Positions 10,339 through 19,681 of a stretch of 64,000 nucleotides of DNA are shown here, piece after piece; position 1 is the first letter of the stretch; each line of letters starts with the position of its first letter. Location of the stretch: assembly GCA_028713555.1 (NCBI GenBank), contig JAQTOA010000015.1, positions 1-64,000 on the forward strand, written 5' to 3'. The stretch comes from Sterolibacterium sp. GTDB taxonomy: Bacteria > Pseudomonadota > Gammaproteobacteria > Burkholderiales > Rhodocyclaceae. The translations under genes and the position numbers were made by a program. The notes under the pieces are model-generated. The model was not told the origin of the DNA and did not search any database. It worked only from the letters and a program-made list of their open reading frames with translations.

Positions 10339-13185
10339 ATGGACTTCCTTAAAATCCGCGGCGCGCGCACGCACAACCTGAAGAACATCAATCTCGACCT
10401 GCCGCGCAACCGGCTGACGGTGATTACCGGCCTGTCCGGTTCCGGCAAGTCGTCGCTGGCCTTCGATACGCTCTATGCCGAAGGGCAGCGCCGCTATGTT
10501 GAATCGCTTTCCGCTTATGCGCGCCAGTTCCTGCAGTTGATGGAAAAACCCGACGTCGACCTGATCGAAGGCTTGAGTCCGGCGATTTCCATCGAGCAAA
10601 AGGCGACTTCGCACAATCCGCGCTCGACCGTCGGCACCGTCACCGAGGTCCACGATTACCTGCGCCTGTTGTATGCCCGCGCTGGCACGCCGCACTGCCC
10701 GGAGCACGGTCAGCCGCTGGAGGCGCAGAGCGTCGCGCAGATGGTCGACCAGGTGCTGGCGCTGCCCCAGGACACCCGCCTGATGATCCTCGCGCCGGTG
10801 GTTGCCAACCGCAAAGGCGAACAGCTCGACCTGTTCGACGAGTTGCGCGCCCAGGGTTTTGCGCGTCTGCGGGTGGACGGCCAGATTTATGAAATGGATG
10901 CCCTGCCCAAGCTCGCCAAGACCCGCAAGCACACCATCGACGTGGTGGTGGATCGGCTCAAGGTGCGTAACGATGCGCGCCAGCGCCTGGCCGAATCCTT
11001 CGAGACGGCGCTGACCCATGCCGAAGGCCGCGCCATCGCGCTGGAAGTGGATAGCGAGAAGGAAACCCTGTTCTCCGCCAAGTTCGCCTGCCCAGTGTGC
11101 AATTACGCCTTGCAGGAACTGGAGCCGCGCCTGTTCTCCTTCAACAATCCGATGGGCGCCTGCGCCGAGTGCGACGGACTCGGCGTGATCCAGTATTTCG
11201 ATGCCGGGCGCGTCGTCGCCTACCCGCACCTGTCGCTGGCCAGCGGCGCCATCAAGGGCTGGGACAAGCGCAACCAGTTTTATTTCCAGATGCTCGAAAG
11301 TCTTGCCGAGCATTATGCTTTCGACATCGCCATGGCTTTTGAGGCATTGCCGGAAAATATCCGCCGGGTTGTCCTTCACGGCTCGGGCAAGGAGCAGATT
11401 CGCTTTAAGTACCTCAACGAGAAGGGGACGCGCTTTGACCGCACGCATGGCTTCGAGGGCATCATTTCCAATCTTGAACGCCGCTACCGCGAGACCGATT
11501 CGCCAATGGTGCGCGAGGAACTTTCCAAATACCTCAACAGCAAGCCTTGTCCGTCCTGCGCCGGCACGCGCCTGCGCCTGGAAGCGCGCCATGTCTTCAT
11601 CGGCGGGCGCACCTTGCCTGACATCAGCAGTTTGTCGCTGGGCGCCTGTCGGCAGTTCTTCTCCGAGCTGAAACTCAGCGGACTCAAGGCGCAGGTGGCG
11701 GAGAAAATATTCAAGGAGATCATAAGCCGCGTCTCCTTCCTGATCAACGTCGGCCTCGACTACCTGTCGCTCGACCGCGCGGCCGAGACGCTCTCCGGCG
11801 GCGAGTCGCAGCGCATCCGGCTGGCTTCGCAGATCGGCTCGGGGCTGACCGGGGTGATGTACGTGCTCGATGAGCCTTCCATCGGTTTGCATCAGCGCGA
11901 CAACCTGCGCCTGCTGGAAACGCTGATGAACCTGCGCGACATGGGCAACACCGTGATCGTCGTCGAGCACGACCAGGAAGCTATCGAAGCCGCCGATCAT
12001 GTCGTCGACATGGGCCCCGGCGCCGGCGAGCACGGTGGTTATGTCGTTGCCGAAGGCACGCCGGCACAGGTCGCGGCGAATGCCGCTTCGCTGACCGGCG
12101 CCTATCTTTCCGGGCGCAGGCAGATCGCCGTGCCACGCCAGCGCACTGTGCCCAACCCGCAGCGCCAGCTCAAGATCGTCGCCGCCAGCGGCAACAACCT
12201 GAAAAATGTGACGCTGGAACTGCCAGTCGGCCTGTTCTCCTGCGTTACCGGCGTTTCCGGCTCGGGCAAGTCAACGCTGATCAACGATACGCTCTACGCT
12301 GCCGCCGCCCGCCATCTGTACGGCTCGGCGCTGGAGCCGGCGCCCCATGGCGAAATCCAGGGGCTGGAATTCTTCGACAAGGCTATCAATGTCGATCAGT
12401 CGCCGATCGGCCGCACCCCGCGTTCCAACCCAGCCACCTACACCGGCTTGCTGACGCCGATCCGCGAACTGTATGCCGGCGTGCCGCAGGCGCGCGAGCG
12501 CGGCTACGGACCGGGGCGCTTCAGCTTCAACGTCAAGGGCGGGCGTTGCGAAGCCTGCCAGGGCGACGGCATGATCAAGGTGGAAATGCACTTCCTGCCC
12601 GACATCTTCGTGCCCTGCGACGTTTGCCACGGCAAGCGCTACAATCGCGAAACTCTGGAGATACGCTACAAGGGCAAGAACATCAGCGAGATCCTTGGCA
12701 TGACCGTCGAGCAGGCGCGCGAATTTTTCGACGCGGTGCCGATCGTCGCGAGAAAGCTGCAAACCCTGATGGACGTCGGCTTGTCCTACATCACGCTGGG
12801 CCAGAGCGCCACCACGCTTTCGGGCGGCGAGGCGCAGCGCGTCAAACTGGCCCTGGAGCTGTCCAAGCGCGATACCGGCCGCACCCTCTACATCCTCGAC
12901 GAGCCGACCACCGGCCTGCACTTCGCCGATATCGAGATGCTGCTGACCGTGCTGCATCGCCTGCGCGACCACGGCAATACCATCGTGGTCATCGAGCATA
13001 ATCTGGATGTCATCAAGACTGCCGACTGGGTGATCGATCTCGGTCCCGAAGGTGGCGATGGCGGAGGACAGATCATCGCCAGCGGCACGCCAGAGATGGT
13101 GGCGGGGATAGGCGCCAGCCATACCGGGGGCTACCTTGCCAGATTGTTGGGCAAAACAAGGGGGCGCGGCAAAACCGCAAAGTGA
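10339..13185 (+). CDS. uvrA: Excinuclease ABC subunit A
   Basis: UvrA, the damage-recognition ATPase of nucleotide excision repair, 948 residues. Walker A motifs are GLSGSGKSS (31-39) and GVSGSGKST in the second half. Two ABC signatures ([15 protein letters not shown] and [17 protein letters not shown]) are present. Zinc fingers are CPVCNYA...CAECDGLG and CEACQGDG...CDVCHGKR. The start at 10339 ([17 protein letters not shown]) matches the family; the in-frame upstream ATG adds 24 unconserved residues. The gene is divergent from the MFS gene with about 80 bases between. A convincing LexA box was not found there. Confidence 0.98.
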   Translation: MDFLKIRGARTHNLKNINLDLPRNRLTVITGLSGSGKSSLAFDTLYAEGQRRYVESLSAYARQFLQLMEKPDVDLIEGLSPAISIEQKATSHNPRSTVGTVTEVHDYLRLLYARAGTPHCPEHGQPLEAQSVAQMVDQVLALPQDTRLMILAPVVANRKGEQLDLFDELRAQGFARLRVDGQIYEMDALPKLAKTRKHTIDVVVDRLKVRNDARQRLAESFETALTHAEGRAIALEVDSEKETLFSAKFACPVCNYALQELEPRLFSFNNPMGACAECDGLGVIQYFDAGRVVAYPHLSLASGAIKGWDKRNQFYFQMLESLAEHYAFDIAMAFEALPENIRRVVLHGSGKEQIRFKYLNEKGTRFDRTHGFEGIISNLERRYRETDSPMVREELSKYLNSKPCPSCAGTRLRLEARHVFIGGRTLPDISSLSLGACRQFFSELKLSGLKAQVAEKIFKEIISRVSFLINVGLDYLSLDRAAETLSGGESQRIRLASQIGSGLTGVMYVLDEPSIGLHQRDNLRLLETLMNLRDMGNTVIVVEHDQEAIEAADHVVDMGPGAGEHGGYVVAEGTPAQVAANAASLTGAYLSGRRQIAVPRQRTVPNPQRQLKIVAASGNNLKNVTLELPVGLFSCVTGVSGSGKSTLINDTLYAAAARHLYGSALEPAPHGEIQGLEFFDKAINVDQSPIGRTPRSNPATYTGLLTPIRELYAGVPQARERGYGPGRFSFNVKGGRCEACQGDGMIKVEMHFLPDIFVPCDVCHGKRYNRETLEIRYKGKNISEILGMTVEQAREFFDAVPIVARKLQTLMDVGLSYITLGQSATTLSGGEAQRVKLALELSKRDTGRTLYILDEPTTGLHFADIEMLLTVLHRLRDHGNTIVVIEHNLDVIKTADWVIDLGPEGGDGGGQIIASGTPEMVAGIGASHTGGYLARLLGKTRGRGKTAK

Positions 13186-13201
13186 AACGCCGTTTCCCCT
13201 C

Positions 13202-13540
13202 ATGAACCGGACCATTGCCACTATCATCTTGCATGCTGCGGCGCCCGCCAAACCCGCCGTCGGCGAATCCTGCAACGGCTGCGGCATATGCTGCGCGGCC
13301 GAACCCTGTCCGGTCGGGATGTTGCTCTTGCTCCAGTTCAGGGGACGCTGTCGCGCCCTGTCATGGCAGGCAGAGCACCGTCGTTATGTCTGTGGCATGG
13401 TGACCCGGCCGGCGGCTTATCTGCGCTGGTTGCCTGCCGGATTAGGTTCCTGGGCGGGACGCCGGCTGGCGCGGCGAATTGCCGTGGGGCAAGGCTGCGA
13501 TGCCGACATCGAGGTGGCGAAAGGCGGTTCTAGGCGCTGA
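13202..13540 (+). CDS. Cys-rich YkgJ/UPF0153-like protein
   Basis: A 112-residue protein with an N-terminal GESCNGCGICCAAEPCPVG cluster, the CxxCxxCC pattern of the YkgJ family, thought to bind a metal or cluster. It is followed by an Arg-rich segment with two further Cys. The start at 13202 lies 16 bases after the uvrA stop, so it may be cotranscribed. Its end overlaps by 11 bases the end of the convergent HD-GYP gene. Function is not known. Confidence 0.8.
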   Translation: MNRTIATIILHAAAPAKPAVGESCNGCGICCAAEPCPVGMLLLLQFRGRCRALSWQAEHRRYVCGMVTRPAAYLRWLPAGLGSWAGRRLARRIAVGQGCDADIEVAKGGSRR

Positions 13541-14783
13541 TCATTCCGAATACGCCATTTAGCGCCGTCAGGAATTCGGGGCTGGAGTGGTTTTCGGCGC
13601 GCAGGTACAGGTTGCGCGCCAAGTTGTTCATGCGCCACTCCACCTCTTGCGCGATCAAATGCATTTCCATCAGCAGTTCGGGATCTTTGGCGCTCTCGCC
13701 CAGCAGGTTGGCATCGAGCACCCCGGTGCCCTGCATGCACTTGGTGAGGTTATGCAGCAGGGATTTCGCGCTGAGGCAGGTTTGCCTGACTGCGGGCTGT
13801 TTGGTGGTCTCCGCTATTTCTTTCAGAATGCGGCGTACTTCCGTGATTTTTACCTGGGCGTCATGTGCCTTGGCGATGCAGTTGTCATCCTCTTCAACGC
13901 ACAACTCATTTTCCTCTTTGGGGAGGTTCTGGAGCAGCGCATCCACGGCCTCGTGGTCGAACTCCTCGGGAACAATGCGCAAGGCCAGCGCAATACGTGC
14001 TGCAACTCCTTTGCCATTGGCGGCGAGCATGGAGGCAGTGGCATCGGCGATGGCGATCCAGCCGACGAGTAGGTGTTGATCGGCATGCTTGGATTGATAG
14101 GGATAACCGCTGCCATCCAGCCGCTCGTGATGCTGGCCGATGCACTGGGCAACGGCTGCCGGCAGCGACGTCTGTTCCTGGATCAGCGCTTGGCCGATGA
14201 TCGGATGTGTCGCCACATGCTTCCATTCCTGCGGCGTCAACTTTCGCTCGGGATCGAGATATTCGGGATTGATGTAGGTCTCGCCGATATCGTGCAGCAT
14301 CGCCGCGATCAGCAAGTGATTTGCGTCGTTGGCGTGAGCTTTCAGTTTGGCGGCAATGCCGGCGCAGATCGCGACAACCCGGAGCGTGTGGGCGTAGGTG
14401 TCCGCATCGTTCATCTTGAGCGACGTCAACAACAGTTGCATCGAGGGCGGTAAATGCAGGGTTTTCCCGTCCGCCAATAGTTCCCTGGCTTTTCGTGCGC
14501 CGGATGTTTGTTGCAGCAGGGGCTCCTCGCCCAATTTGTGCAAACAGTCGTCGATGATCTCCGCGCAAGACAGCGCATGTTCGACAGCCAGTGAAGACTC
14601 GAGCGGTTTGGTCAGCTTGCGCAGCACCAGCTTGGCCTGCAGCTCGCGCGAAACCGGGACGCCCTTGGCCCACAGCTTGAAACCCCGGTCGTCGTAGATG
14701 TCGTGGGCGGCCGAGACCGTCCTCTGTTCCGAGAGCTTGACGAGCTTGTCCAGACAGTACTGATTGGGGGAAGCGAAGCTCAT
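13530..14783 (-). CDS. HD-GYP domain protein, putative c-di-GMP phosphodiesterase
   Basis: A 417-residue cytoplasmic protein. The middle carries an HD-GYP domain: HTLRVVAICAGIA (first H), LIAAMLHDIGETYINPEYLD (HD near 170), HPIIGQALI and HHERLDGSGYPY (the GYP box), then IADATASMLA. The full set of metal and GYP residues seems present, so cyclic-di-GMP hydrolysis is likely. The N-terminal 110 residues and the C-terminal 130 residues show no domain I recognise. It stands alone on the minus strand and adds to the c-di-GMP machinery at 22-26.6 kb. Confidence 0.88.
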   Translation of the reverse strand: MSFASPNQYCLDKLVKLSEQRTVSAAHDIYDDRGFKLWAKGVPVSRELQAKLVLRKLTKPLESSLAVEHALSCAEIIDDCLHKLGEEPLLQQTSGARKARELLADGKTLHLPPSMQLLLTSLKMNDADTYAHTLRVVAICAGIAAKLKAHANDANHLLIAAMLHDIGETYINPEYLDPERKLTPQEWKHVATHPIIGQALIQEQTSLPAAVAQCIGQHHERLDGSGYPYQSKHADQHLLVGWIAIADATASMLAANGKGVAARIALALRIVPEEFDHEAVDALLQNLPKEENELCVEEDDNCIAKAHDAQVKITEVRRILKEIAETTKQPAVRQTCLSAKSLLHNLTKCMQGTGVLDANLLGESAKDPELLMEMHLIAQEVEWRMNNLARNLYLRAENHSSPEFLTALNGVFGMISA

Positions 14784-14917
14784 TCAAATGCACCTATTCT
14801 TGATTCAATAAGCATCGAATGCTTTCGATTAGAGGCGTTAACCCAGCGATCATCCCGAAATACTTGTCAGTCGCCGTCCCAATACGGCTGCGGCTGGCTT
14901 CCATGCCGGCTAAACGC

Positions 14918-15205
14918 TTATCGCATCTGTCGGTATATGCGCTCTATCAGGAGCGGGCATGGCTGGTGCCACACGGATCGCCCTCCGCATTCGAGGCAAA
15001 AAGATCCACGGCATGTGTCGCAAAGTTGGGCAATAACCGTCGCAACATTGCTGGCGCCGCCGCCATGGGGAAGCGACGAGAGTTGTTTCGTTCGCAGGTA
15101 AGTCTCGGCGAAAGCTTTTCGCTGGGCCACGGGCAGTGCTGGATCTTCTTCGCAGTGCTTACACAGCCCTGAGAGATCGACCAAGTGCTTGCGGCTCCAG
15201 TCCAT
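14918..15205 (-). CDS. Small CxxC-rich protein, possible
   Basis: An open frame of 95 codons starting 19 bases after the HU stop on the same strand. It contains CKHC near the N terminus and CDTCRGSFCLEC plus another Cys near the C terminus, a spacing typical of zinc ribbons. That pattern is unlikely for a chance frame in GC-rich DNA. There is no clear ribosome site and I do not recognise the family. The start used is the ATG at 15205; a TTG lies one codon upstream. Confidence 0.4.
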   Translation of the reverse strand: MDWSRKHLVDLSGLCKHCEEDPALPVAQRKAFAETYLRTKQLSSLPHGGGASNVATVIAQLCDTCRGSFCLECGGRSVWHQPCPLLIERIYRQMR

Positions 15206-15224
15206 CAAGCGTCACCCAGGAGAC

Positions 15225-15521
15225 TCACTTCTTCCTGGCAGGTTTTTTCCCGGCAACAGTGGCTTTGAATGTGGTGCCTGCGGTAAAGCGGGGCACGGTG
15301 GTCGCGGCAATCTTGAGTTCCTTGCCGGTCTGGGGATTTCTGCCGATTCGAGCGGCGCGCTTGGAGGGTTTGAAGGTGCCGAAGCCAACCAGGGTGACGC
15401 TTTCGCCTTTGGACACAGCCTTGACGACGGCGCCAGTGATGGCAACCAGTGCTTTTCCGCTGGCGACCTTGCTGATGGCGGCTTCCTTGGCGACGATTTC
15501 GATGAGTTCTGATTTATTCAT
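15225..15521 (-). CDS. hup: DNA-binding protein HU
   Basis: A 98-residue HU/IHF family protein: MNKSELIEIVAKEAAISK, GESVTLVGFGTFKPSKRAARIGRNPQTGKEL with the DNA-binding arm (about 45-75), and a Lys-rich tail GKKPARKK. HU bends DNA and compacts the nucleoid. The tail is slightly longer and more basic than E. coli HU. A good AGGAAG ribosome site lies upstream. No obvious terminator follows the stop. Confidence 0.95.
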   Translation of the reverse strand: MNKSELIEIVAKEAAISKVASGKALVAITGAVVKAVSKGESVTLVGFGTFKPSKRAARIGRNPQTGKELKIAATTVPRFTAGTTFKATVAGKKPARKK

Positions 15522-15917
15522 GGCACTTCCTCCTGTGGTTAATGGAACTAAGCAAGGTGATTAAAATTGCGCGTGCGGATGGTGGCAAGCAACCGGACCC
15601 CAAGGCAAGGCCTTGGCGTACGATGCGGACGGAAATGGCGACAGCGTCGCAGGACCGACGCGCGGGGTATCGGCGGGGCGCCGATGACGTTATTGGAGAT
15701 GTTTGCCGAGCATTCCTGCATGCCTTCGCTCCATGCCTCCGGAATTGCCTTGCATCGTGCAAGGCAATTGCAGACACCATAAGCGAGGCAGTTTTTTGGG
15801 CCTCGACGACAAGCTGCCAGGAACATCCACAGCTTGTTTGTTAGCTTTCAACTGGGTCGGATGTTATCACATAAGCCACAATGCAAGATGATTTTGCCGG
15901 GATCGGCGAAGGGGCAC
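15522..15917. other. Long non-coding leader upstream of HU
   Basis: About 395 bases without a convincing gene between HU and the ANTAR regulator gene, both on the minus strand. Overlapping short frames have odd composition and no start signals. The stretch contains the strong dyad listed separately at 15743-15769 and should hold the HU promoter. Confidence 0.5.
15743..15769. promoter_or_regulatory. Perfect 12-bp dyad upstream of HU
   Basis: AATTGCCTTGCA and its exact reverse complement TGCAAGGCAATT flank a TCG spacer. No T-run follows on either strand, so a terminator is unlikely. It lies about 220 bases upstream of the HU start. It could be an operator or an RNA hairpin in a long HU leader. 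Confidence 0.5.
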
Positions 15918-16472
15918 TCAAGGCTCCCTGGAACTGTTGCCATTGACCATGCTCAGCGCCAGTTCCTCCAGCTTGCGGCGCTGGCTGCGGGCCTCCAGGC
16001 GCAGGCGCTCGAAGGCCGCCATCTGGTCGAGTTCCTCGGCATGCATCAGCAGGCCAACAGCGGTTGCTATGGTGCGATTGCTGGTCAATGCGCTTTGCAG
16101 TCCATTGATGTCCCGCGAACGAGCCAGCGCCGTGCGTATCATGGGGAGTATCGCCCTTACATGGAGCGGCTTGATTAGGTAACCCAGCGCGCCCATCTCA
16201 ACAGCGCGCTGAACAAGTGCCTCATCGCCATAGGCAGAGAAGAACAGGAAGGGCACTGTCGTTTCATCGCGCAGTCGGCGCGCCAGTTCCAGGCCATCGA
16301 GGCCGGGCATGCGGATGTCGAGCAGCGCCATGGCCGGCGCTTCGTTCTGGCACAGCGCCAGCGCTTGCAGGCCATCGCGCGCCTCGACGACCTCGAAACC
16401 GGCGTCGCGCAAGCCTTCGCAGAGGGTGAACAGTACTACCCGATCGTCATCGGCAACAAGAATTTTCTCCAT
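15918..16472 (-). CDS. ANTAR-domain response regulator (AmiR/NasT type)
   Basis: A 184-residue protein with an N-terminal REC domain (ILVADDDRVVLF, phospho-acceptor Asp in LLDIRMPGLDG, Ser in FFSAYG, Lys in LIKPLH). A C-terminal ANTAR domain (about 130-178) follows: SNRTIATAVGLLMHAEELDQMAAFERLRLEARSQRRKLEELA. ANTAR domains bind paired RNA hairpins and prevent transcription termination. It starts two bases after the kinase gene stop, and HisKA_2 kinases are the known partners of ANTAR regulators, so this is a cognate pair. Its RNA target may be the structured leader at 21786-21852. Confidence 0.93.
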   Translation of the reverse strand: MEKILVADDDRVVLFTLCEGLRDAGFEVVEARDGLQALALCQNEAPAMALLDIRMPGLDGLELARRLRDETTVPFLFFSAYGDEALVQRAVEMGALGYLIKPLHVRAILPMIRTALARSRDINGLQSALTSNRTIATAVGLLMHAEELDQMAAFERLRLEARSQRRKLEELALSMVNGNSSREP

Positions 16473-16474
16473 GA

Positions 16475-18739
16475 TCAGCCAAGCTCCATCTGGTGAACCA
16501 CGACAACAACGGGGGGGGACAGCTTGAAAGCTGCCACGAAATAGTTCTCCGCATCCAGGGCATAAGCCAATTGCGCCCCCTGCTCCGGCAGCAGCGAACG
16601 CACCAGGCTTAAGCCGGTGCCGACACCCTTGCCAGTATCGATATTGAAGTCCGGTTTAACCGCGGTGGTGTTGCCGATGGCAATCAGAACGTCATTCCCA
16701 AAGGCGTTCAGTGATACCTGCGGCGCTGAGCTGTCTTGCGGAGAATGCTTGATGGCATTGAGGATCAGTTCATTGAGGATCAGCGCCACAGAAACCGCTT
16801 CGTCCTTCTCGATCTCGATCCGCCCGATAGCGGATTCTCCCTGTTCGACATGCAATAGCACCGGGCGCTGTGACAGATCGGAAATCGTCCTGCAGATACT
16901 TTGAACACTGTCGTACAGGCGAATCGCCTCGCCGGGATTGGTACCCTGCAGTCCGTGCACGACGGCAATGGCATTGACCTGACTGACTGCCGTTTCCAGC
17001 CGCGGATTGAGTTCCATGAACTTTCCCAACTCGCGCTGCAGCAGACCGGCGACGCTTTGCAGATTGTTCTTGATGCGGTGATGCACTTCTCTTACCAGCG
17101 TGTCGAGGTGTGTCTTTTCTTTCTCGATGCGCAACTGTTCCTGCCGTTTGCGCTCGGTAAGGTCGATGAATATGCCTTGAATCACCTTTTGCCCACTGAT
17201 TTCCACCATGGAGGCGCGAATTTCCACCTCAATCCGTAGGCCATCCTTGCGGGAAAGTATGGTGAGCAGGGGGTGGGGTTGGAAACCCCCAGCTGTAGCT
17301 GCGAAACTTCGTCTTATCGAAACCAGTTCTTCGGCGGGATGCAACTCCTCGATAAACGTGCCGCAGATTTCATTCTTTTCATACCCGAACTGCGATGTAA
17401 AACTGTTGTTGATGTCTTCGATTATGCCATTCGAGTCGGTAATCATAATGGCATCGCTGGCGTTAACAAACAGTGAGAAATATCGCCGCTCGGCCGCGAG
17501 CATGTTCTGTCTGCTTCTTACTCGGTCGGTGACATGATGGACGAGACAGAGGAAGCGCCTGCCTTGATCGGCGCTTTCGGGCATGGACGCTACCGAAAGC
17601 TCAAACCAGAACTCACCCTGCGGCAACTTTATGGGGTGCTCCTTGCTGCTTGAGCAGCCCTTTTCCGCGGCTTCCTGTACTGCCGCTAGGCACACCCGCG
17701 CCACCTCCGGGGGGAGAAACTCATAGAAGGTCTTGCCCAGAAACCTGTCTGGAGGAAACAACAGCAAATCGCTTTGACGGACATGGTAAGCATAGATATG
17801 ACCATCCAGCCCAACTTCATACAGATTATCCGGAATGGCATCAAGTGTGGCTTTCAATCGGTTTTTGCTTTCCTGAAGCTCCTCCTTTTGATTTCGCAGC
17901 AGGTTCAGGCTGGTTGACAGTTCGCGAGTACGCTCTCCCACCGTTTGTTCCAGATTTCGGTTCAACTGATCCATTTGTTCGTGAGTCGCCAGCTGGGTCG
18001 CACGCTCGTGCTGCAACTCCGTCGCCATATGATTGATGCCATTGCCCAGAGCAGTTAGCTCGCTGACGCGGCTTGACGTCGTTACCCGGGTATTGAGCTC
18101 GCCCGCGCCGATGGCATCTACTGCCCCGCTCAGTTTTCTGATGGGGTTAATGATGCTGCTGCTGGCCAGATACACAAGATACAGGGTGATTATCAGAAAC
18201 ACTGTGGTCGCTGAGATGGTGAGCCAAAACAAACCGGCTTTCAGACTGTTCGTCCGCTGCCAACTCATCTCAATGACGACCGCTCCAATCTGCTGGGGGG
18301 CATGCCCAACTTCCGCTTCCTCCAGTGCAATTTGGGTTGACAGAATCGGCTGGTATAACAGGAGCGTGGTGCCGTTATCAAGTATCGGGATTTCGCGGTT
18401 GACCAATCTGGGGAAACTGTTTGCCTGTGAGCTCATTTCACCCGATGCCGCGATCACCTCGGCTGCCGAGTTCAACAGGATCACGGTCTTGACATCGGCT
18501 TCCTGCAATGCGCCTTTGGCCACACTGGCCAGGAATGTCCGGTTATTGGAAAACACGCCGTATTCGCTGCTGGCTGCCAATTGACGAGCGATCGATTGAC
18601 CACGCGCAAACAGATCGTTCCCCATTTCGGTAAATTGAGCATGCAGGAAAAACAATTCCAGACTGGCTGCCATGATCAGTAGCGGCACCAATGTGATCCA
18701 GGCAACATATTGGCGGATGCCGTAACTTCTCCTCTTCAT
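16475..18739 (-). CDS. Sensor histidine kinase, HisKA_2 type with HAMP and two PAS domains
   Basis: A 754-residue membrane kinase. Order: first membrane segment (about 12-31), periplasmic domain of about 140 residues, second membrane segment (about 170-192, FWLTISATTVFLIITLYLVYLA), HAMP (IINPIRKLSGAVDAIGAGELNTRV), coiled coil, PAS (from about 290), second PAS (from about 410), HisKA_2 dimerisation helix with REVHHRIKNNLQSVAGLL, and HATPase (LNELILNAIKHS, GKGVGTGLSLVRSLL). The C-terminal codons include a run of eight C on the coding strand (plus-strand G run 16511-16518). It overlaps the upstream binding-protein gene by 4 bases. Confidence 0.93.
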   Translation of the reverse strand: MKRRSYGIRQYVAWITLVPLLIMAASLELFFLHAQFTEMGNDLFARGQSIARQLAASSEYGVFSNNRTFLASVAKGALQEADVKTVILLNSAAEVIAASGEMSSQANSFPRLVNREIPILDNGTTLLLYQPILSTQIALEEAEVGHAPQQIGAVVIEMSWQRTNSLKAGLFWLTISATTVFLIITLYLVYLASSSIINPIRKLSGAVDAIGAGELNTRVTTSSRVSELTALGNGINHMATELQHERATQLATHEQMDQLNRNLEQTVGERTRELSTSLNLLRNQKEELQESKNRLKATLDAIPDNLYEVGLDGHIYAYHVRQSDLLLFPPDRFLGKTFYEFLPPEVARVCLAAVQEAAEKGCSSSKEHPIKLPQGEFWFELSVASMPESADQGRRFLCLVHHVTDRVRSRQNMLAAERRYFSLFVNASDAIMITDSNGIIEDINNSFTSQFGYEKNEICGTFIEELHPAEELVSIRRSFAATAGGFQPHPLLTILSRKDGLRIEVEIRASMVEISGQKVIQGIFIDLTERKRQEQLRIEKEKTHLDTLVREVHHRIKNNLQSVAGLLQRELGKFMELNPRLETAVSQVNAIAVVHGLQGTNPGEAIRLYDSVQSICRTISDLSQRPVLLHVEQGESAIGRIEIEKDEAVSVALILNELILNAIKHSPQDSSAPQVSLNAFGNDVLIAIGNTTAVKPDFNIDTGKGVGTGLSLVRSLLPEQGAQLAYALDAENYFVAAFKLSPPVVVVVHQMELG

Positions 18740-19680
18740 TGCGCTTTCCTTTGGAGTTTGTCGATTTGCTGGCGCAGCAAGTCGGCAGACTTGATGGCGC
18801 TTCCCAGAGTTCTGGCCACCTCTTGGTTGACGGCAATGCTGTAGAGCACGGGGAACTGCGCATCCGGCAGGCTCCGCATCTGGGAGAACGAAATGGTGAT
18901 GTTACTGGCTTGCACGGCCAACTGTTCCGGAGTGGAGAAAAGCGCATACAATGCACCGGCATTCACGTAGGCCTGCGAGAACCCGACCAGGGGGATGTCG
19001 TGACGATAACTGGTTAGCAGGATGTTGCGGATGTTGTTGCTGTTGTAGATGTCGCTGTCCGGCACGGCTAGCAACACTTCGCTGCGCGACAGAATATCTT
19101 CCAGATCGTCGAACAAGCTGCCGGGGGAAGTGGTTTGCTTGGCGATCAGGGCTGCTTCATGCGTTGCCAATCGTTTGCGCAACTCGTTAATATCCAGGCG
19201 AGTCGTCGGCGAATACAATACCCCGATCTTGCTTCGCTCCGGGAATGCAGCACGCAACAAATCCACTTGCCTTGCCCAGGACTGATCAAGGTAGATGGCT
19301 GTGGTTTTCGCTGAGGAAGGTCGTTTTGCCAGCAGTTCGGCATACTTGTAGCTGGGGATCATCGTCGCCAGCATCGGCGTCGCGGTTCTCCCGGCCACCC
19401 ATTCTGCTGCCGCCACTCCCGCAGTCACGATCAGATCGACGGGTTGTCTGCTGCTGGAATAATCCTCAGCGCGTTCGGCTATGCCGACCCGAATATTCGC
19501 CGGCAGGTTCTGCTTGAAGGTATTGACAAAATTCTGATACGGCGTCTTGCTGTCGCTGAGTACCACCAGCACGCGCAAATCCTCTGCGGCATGGCTCCCC
19601 GGAGCAAAGCCGATCAAGCACAACAAACCCAGCAGAACAGGTTGGAGAAGTCTCCTTCCGATTCTTCCGGCCAGGTTCAT
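18736..19680 (-). CDS. Periplasmic ABC_sub_bind-type binding protein
   Basis: A 314-residue protein with a Sec signal peptide (cleavage near SHA-AEDL, about residue 32). A type-I periplasmic binding fold of the ABC_sub_bind (PF04392) family follows: LRVLVVLSDSKTPYQNFVNTFK, VDLIVTAGVAAAEWV, KIGVLYSPTTR and LLAVPDSDIYNSNNIRNILL. No ABC permease or ATPase gene is near. Instead it sits between a TonB-dependent receptor (1 base apart) and a sensor kinase (4-base overlap). I infer that it presents a ligand to the kinase rather than to a transporter. Confidence 0.88.
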   Translation of the reverse strand: MNLAGRIGRRLLQPVLLGLLCLIGFAPGSHAAEDLRVLVVLSDSKTPYQNFVNTFKQNLPANIRVGIAERAEDYSSSRQPVDLIVTAGVAAAEWVAGRTATPMLATMIPSYKYAELLAKRPSSAKTTAIYLDQSWARQVDLLRAAFPERSKIGVLYSPTTRLDINELRKRLATHEAALIAKQTTSPGSLFDDLEDILSRSEVLLAVPDSDIYNSNNIRNILLTSYRHDIPLVGFSQAYVNAGALYALFSTPEQLAVQASNITISFSQMRSLPDAQFPVLYSIAVNQEVARTLGSAIKSADLLRQQIDKLQRKAQ

Positions 19681-19681
19681 C

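Noticed and set aside
10306-12033. Long antisense frame of 575 codons opposite uvrA
   Set aside because: It is a GC-rich shadow of uvrA; composition is not protein-like and uvrA is intact on the other strand. The same applies to the long minus-strand frames opposite guaC/glpK (40790-43102) and ppdK (50270-51739).
15548-15826. 92-codon frame upstream of HU
   Set aside because: Unusual Cys/Arg-rich composition, no ribosome site, and it spans the strong dyad; more likely leader DNA.
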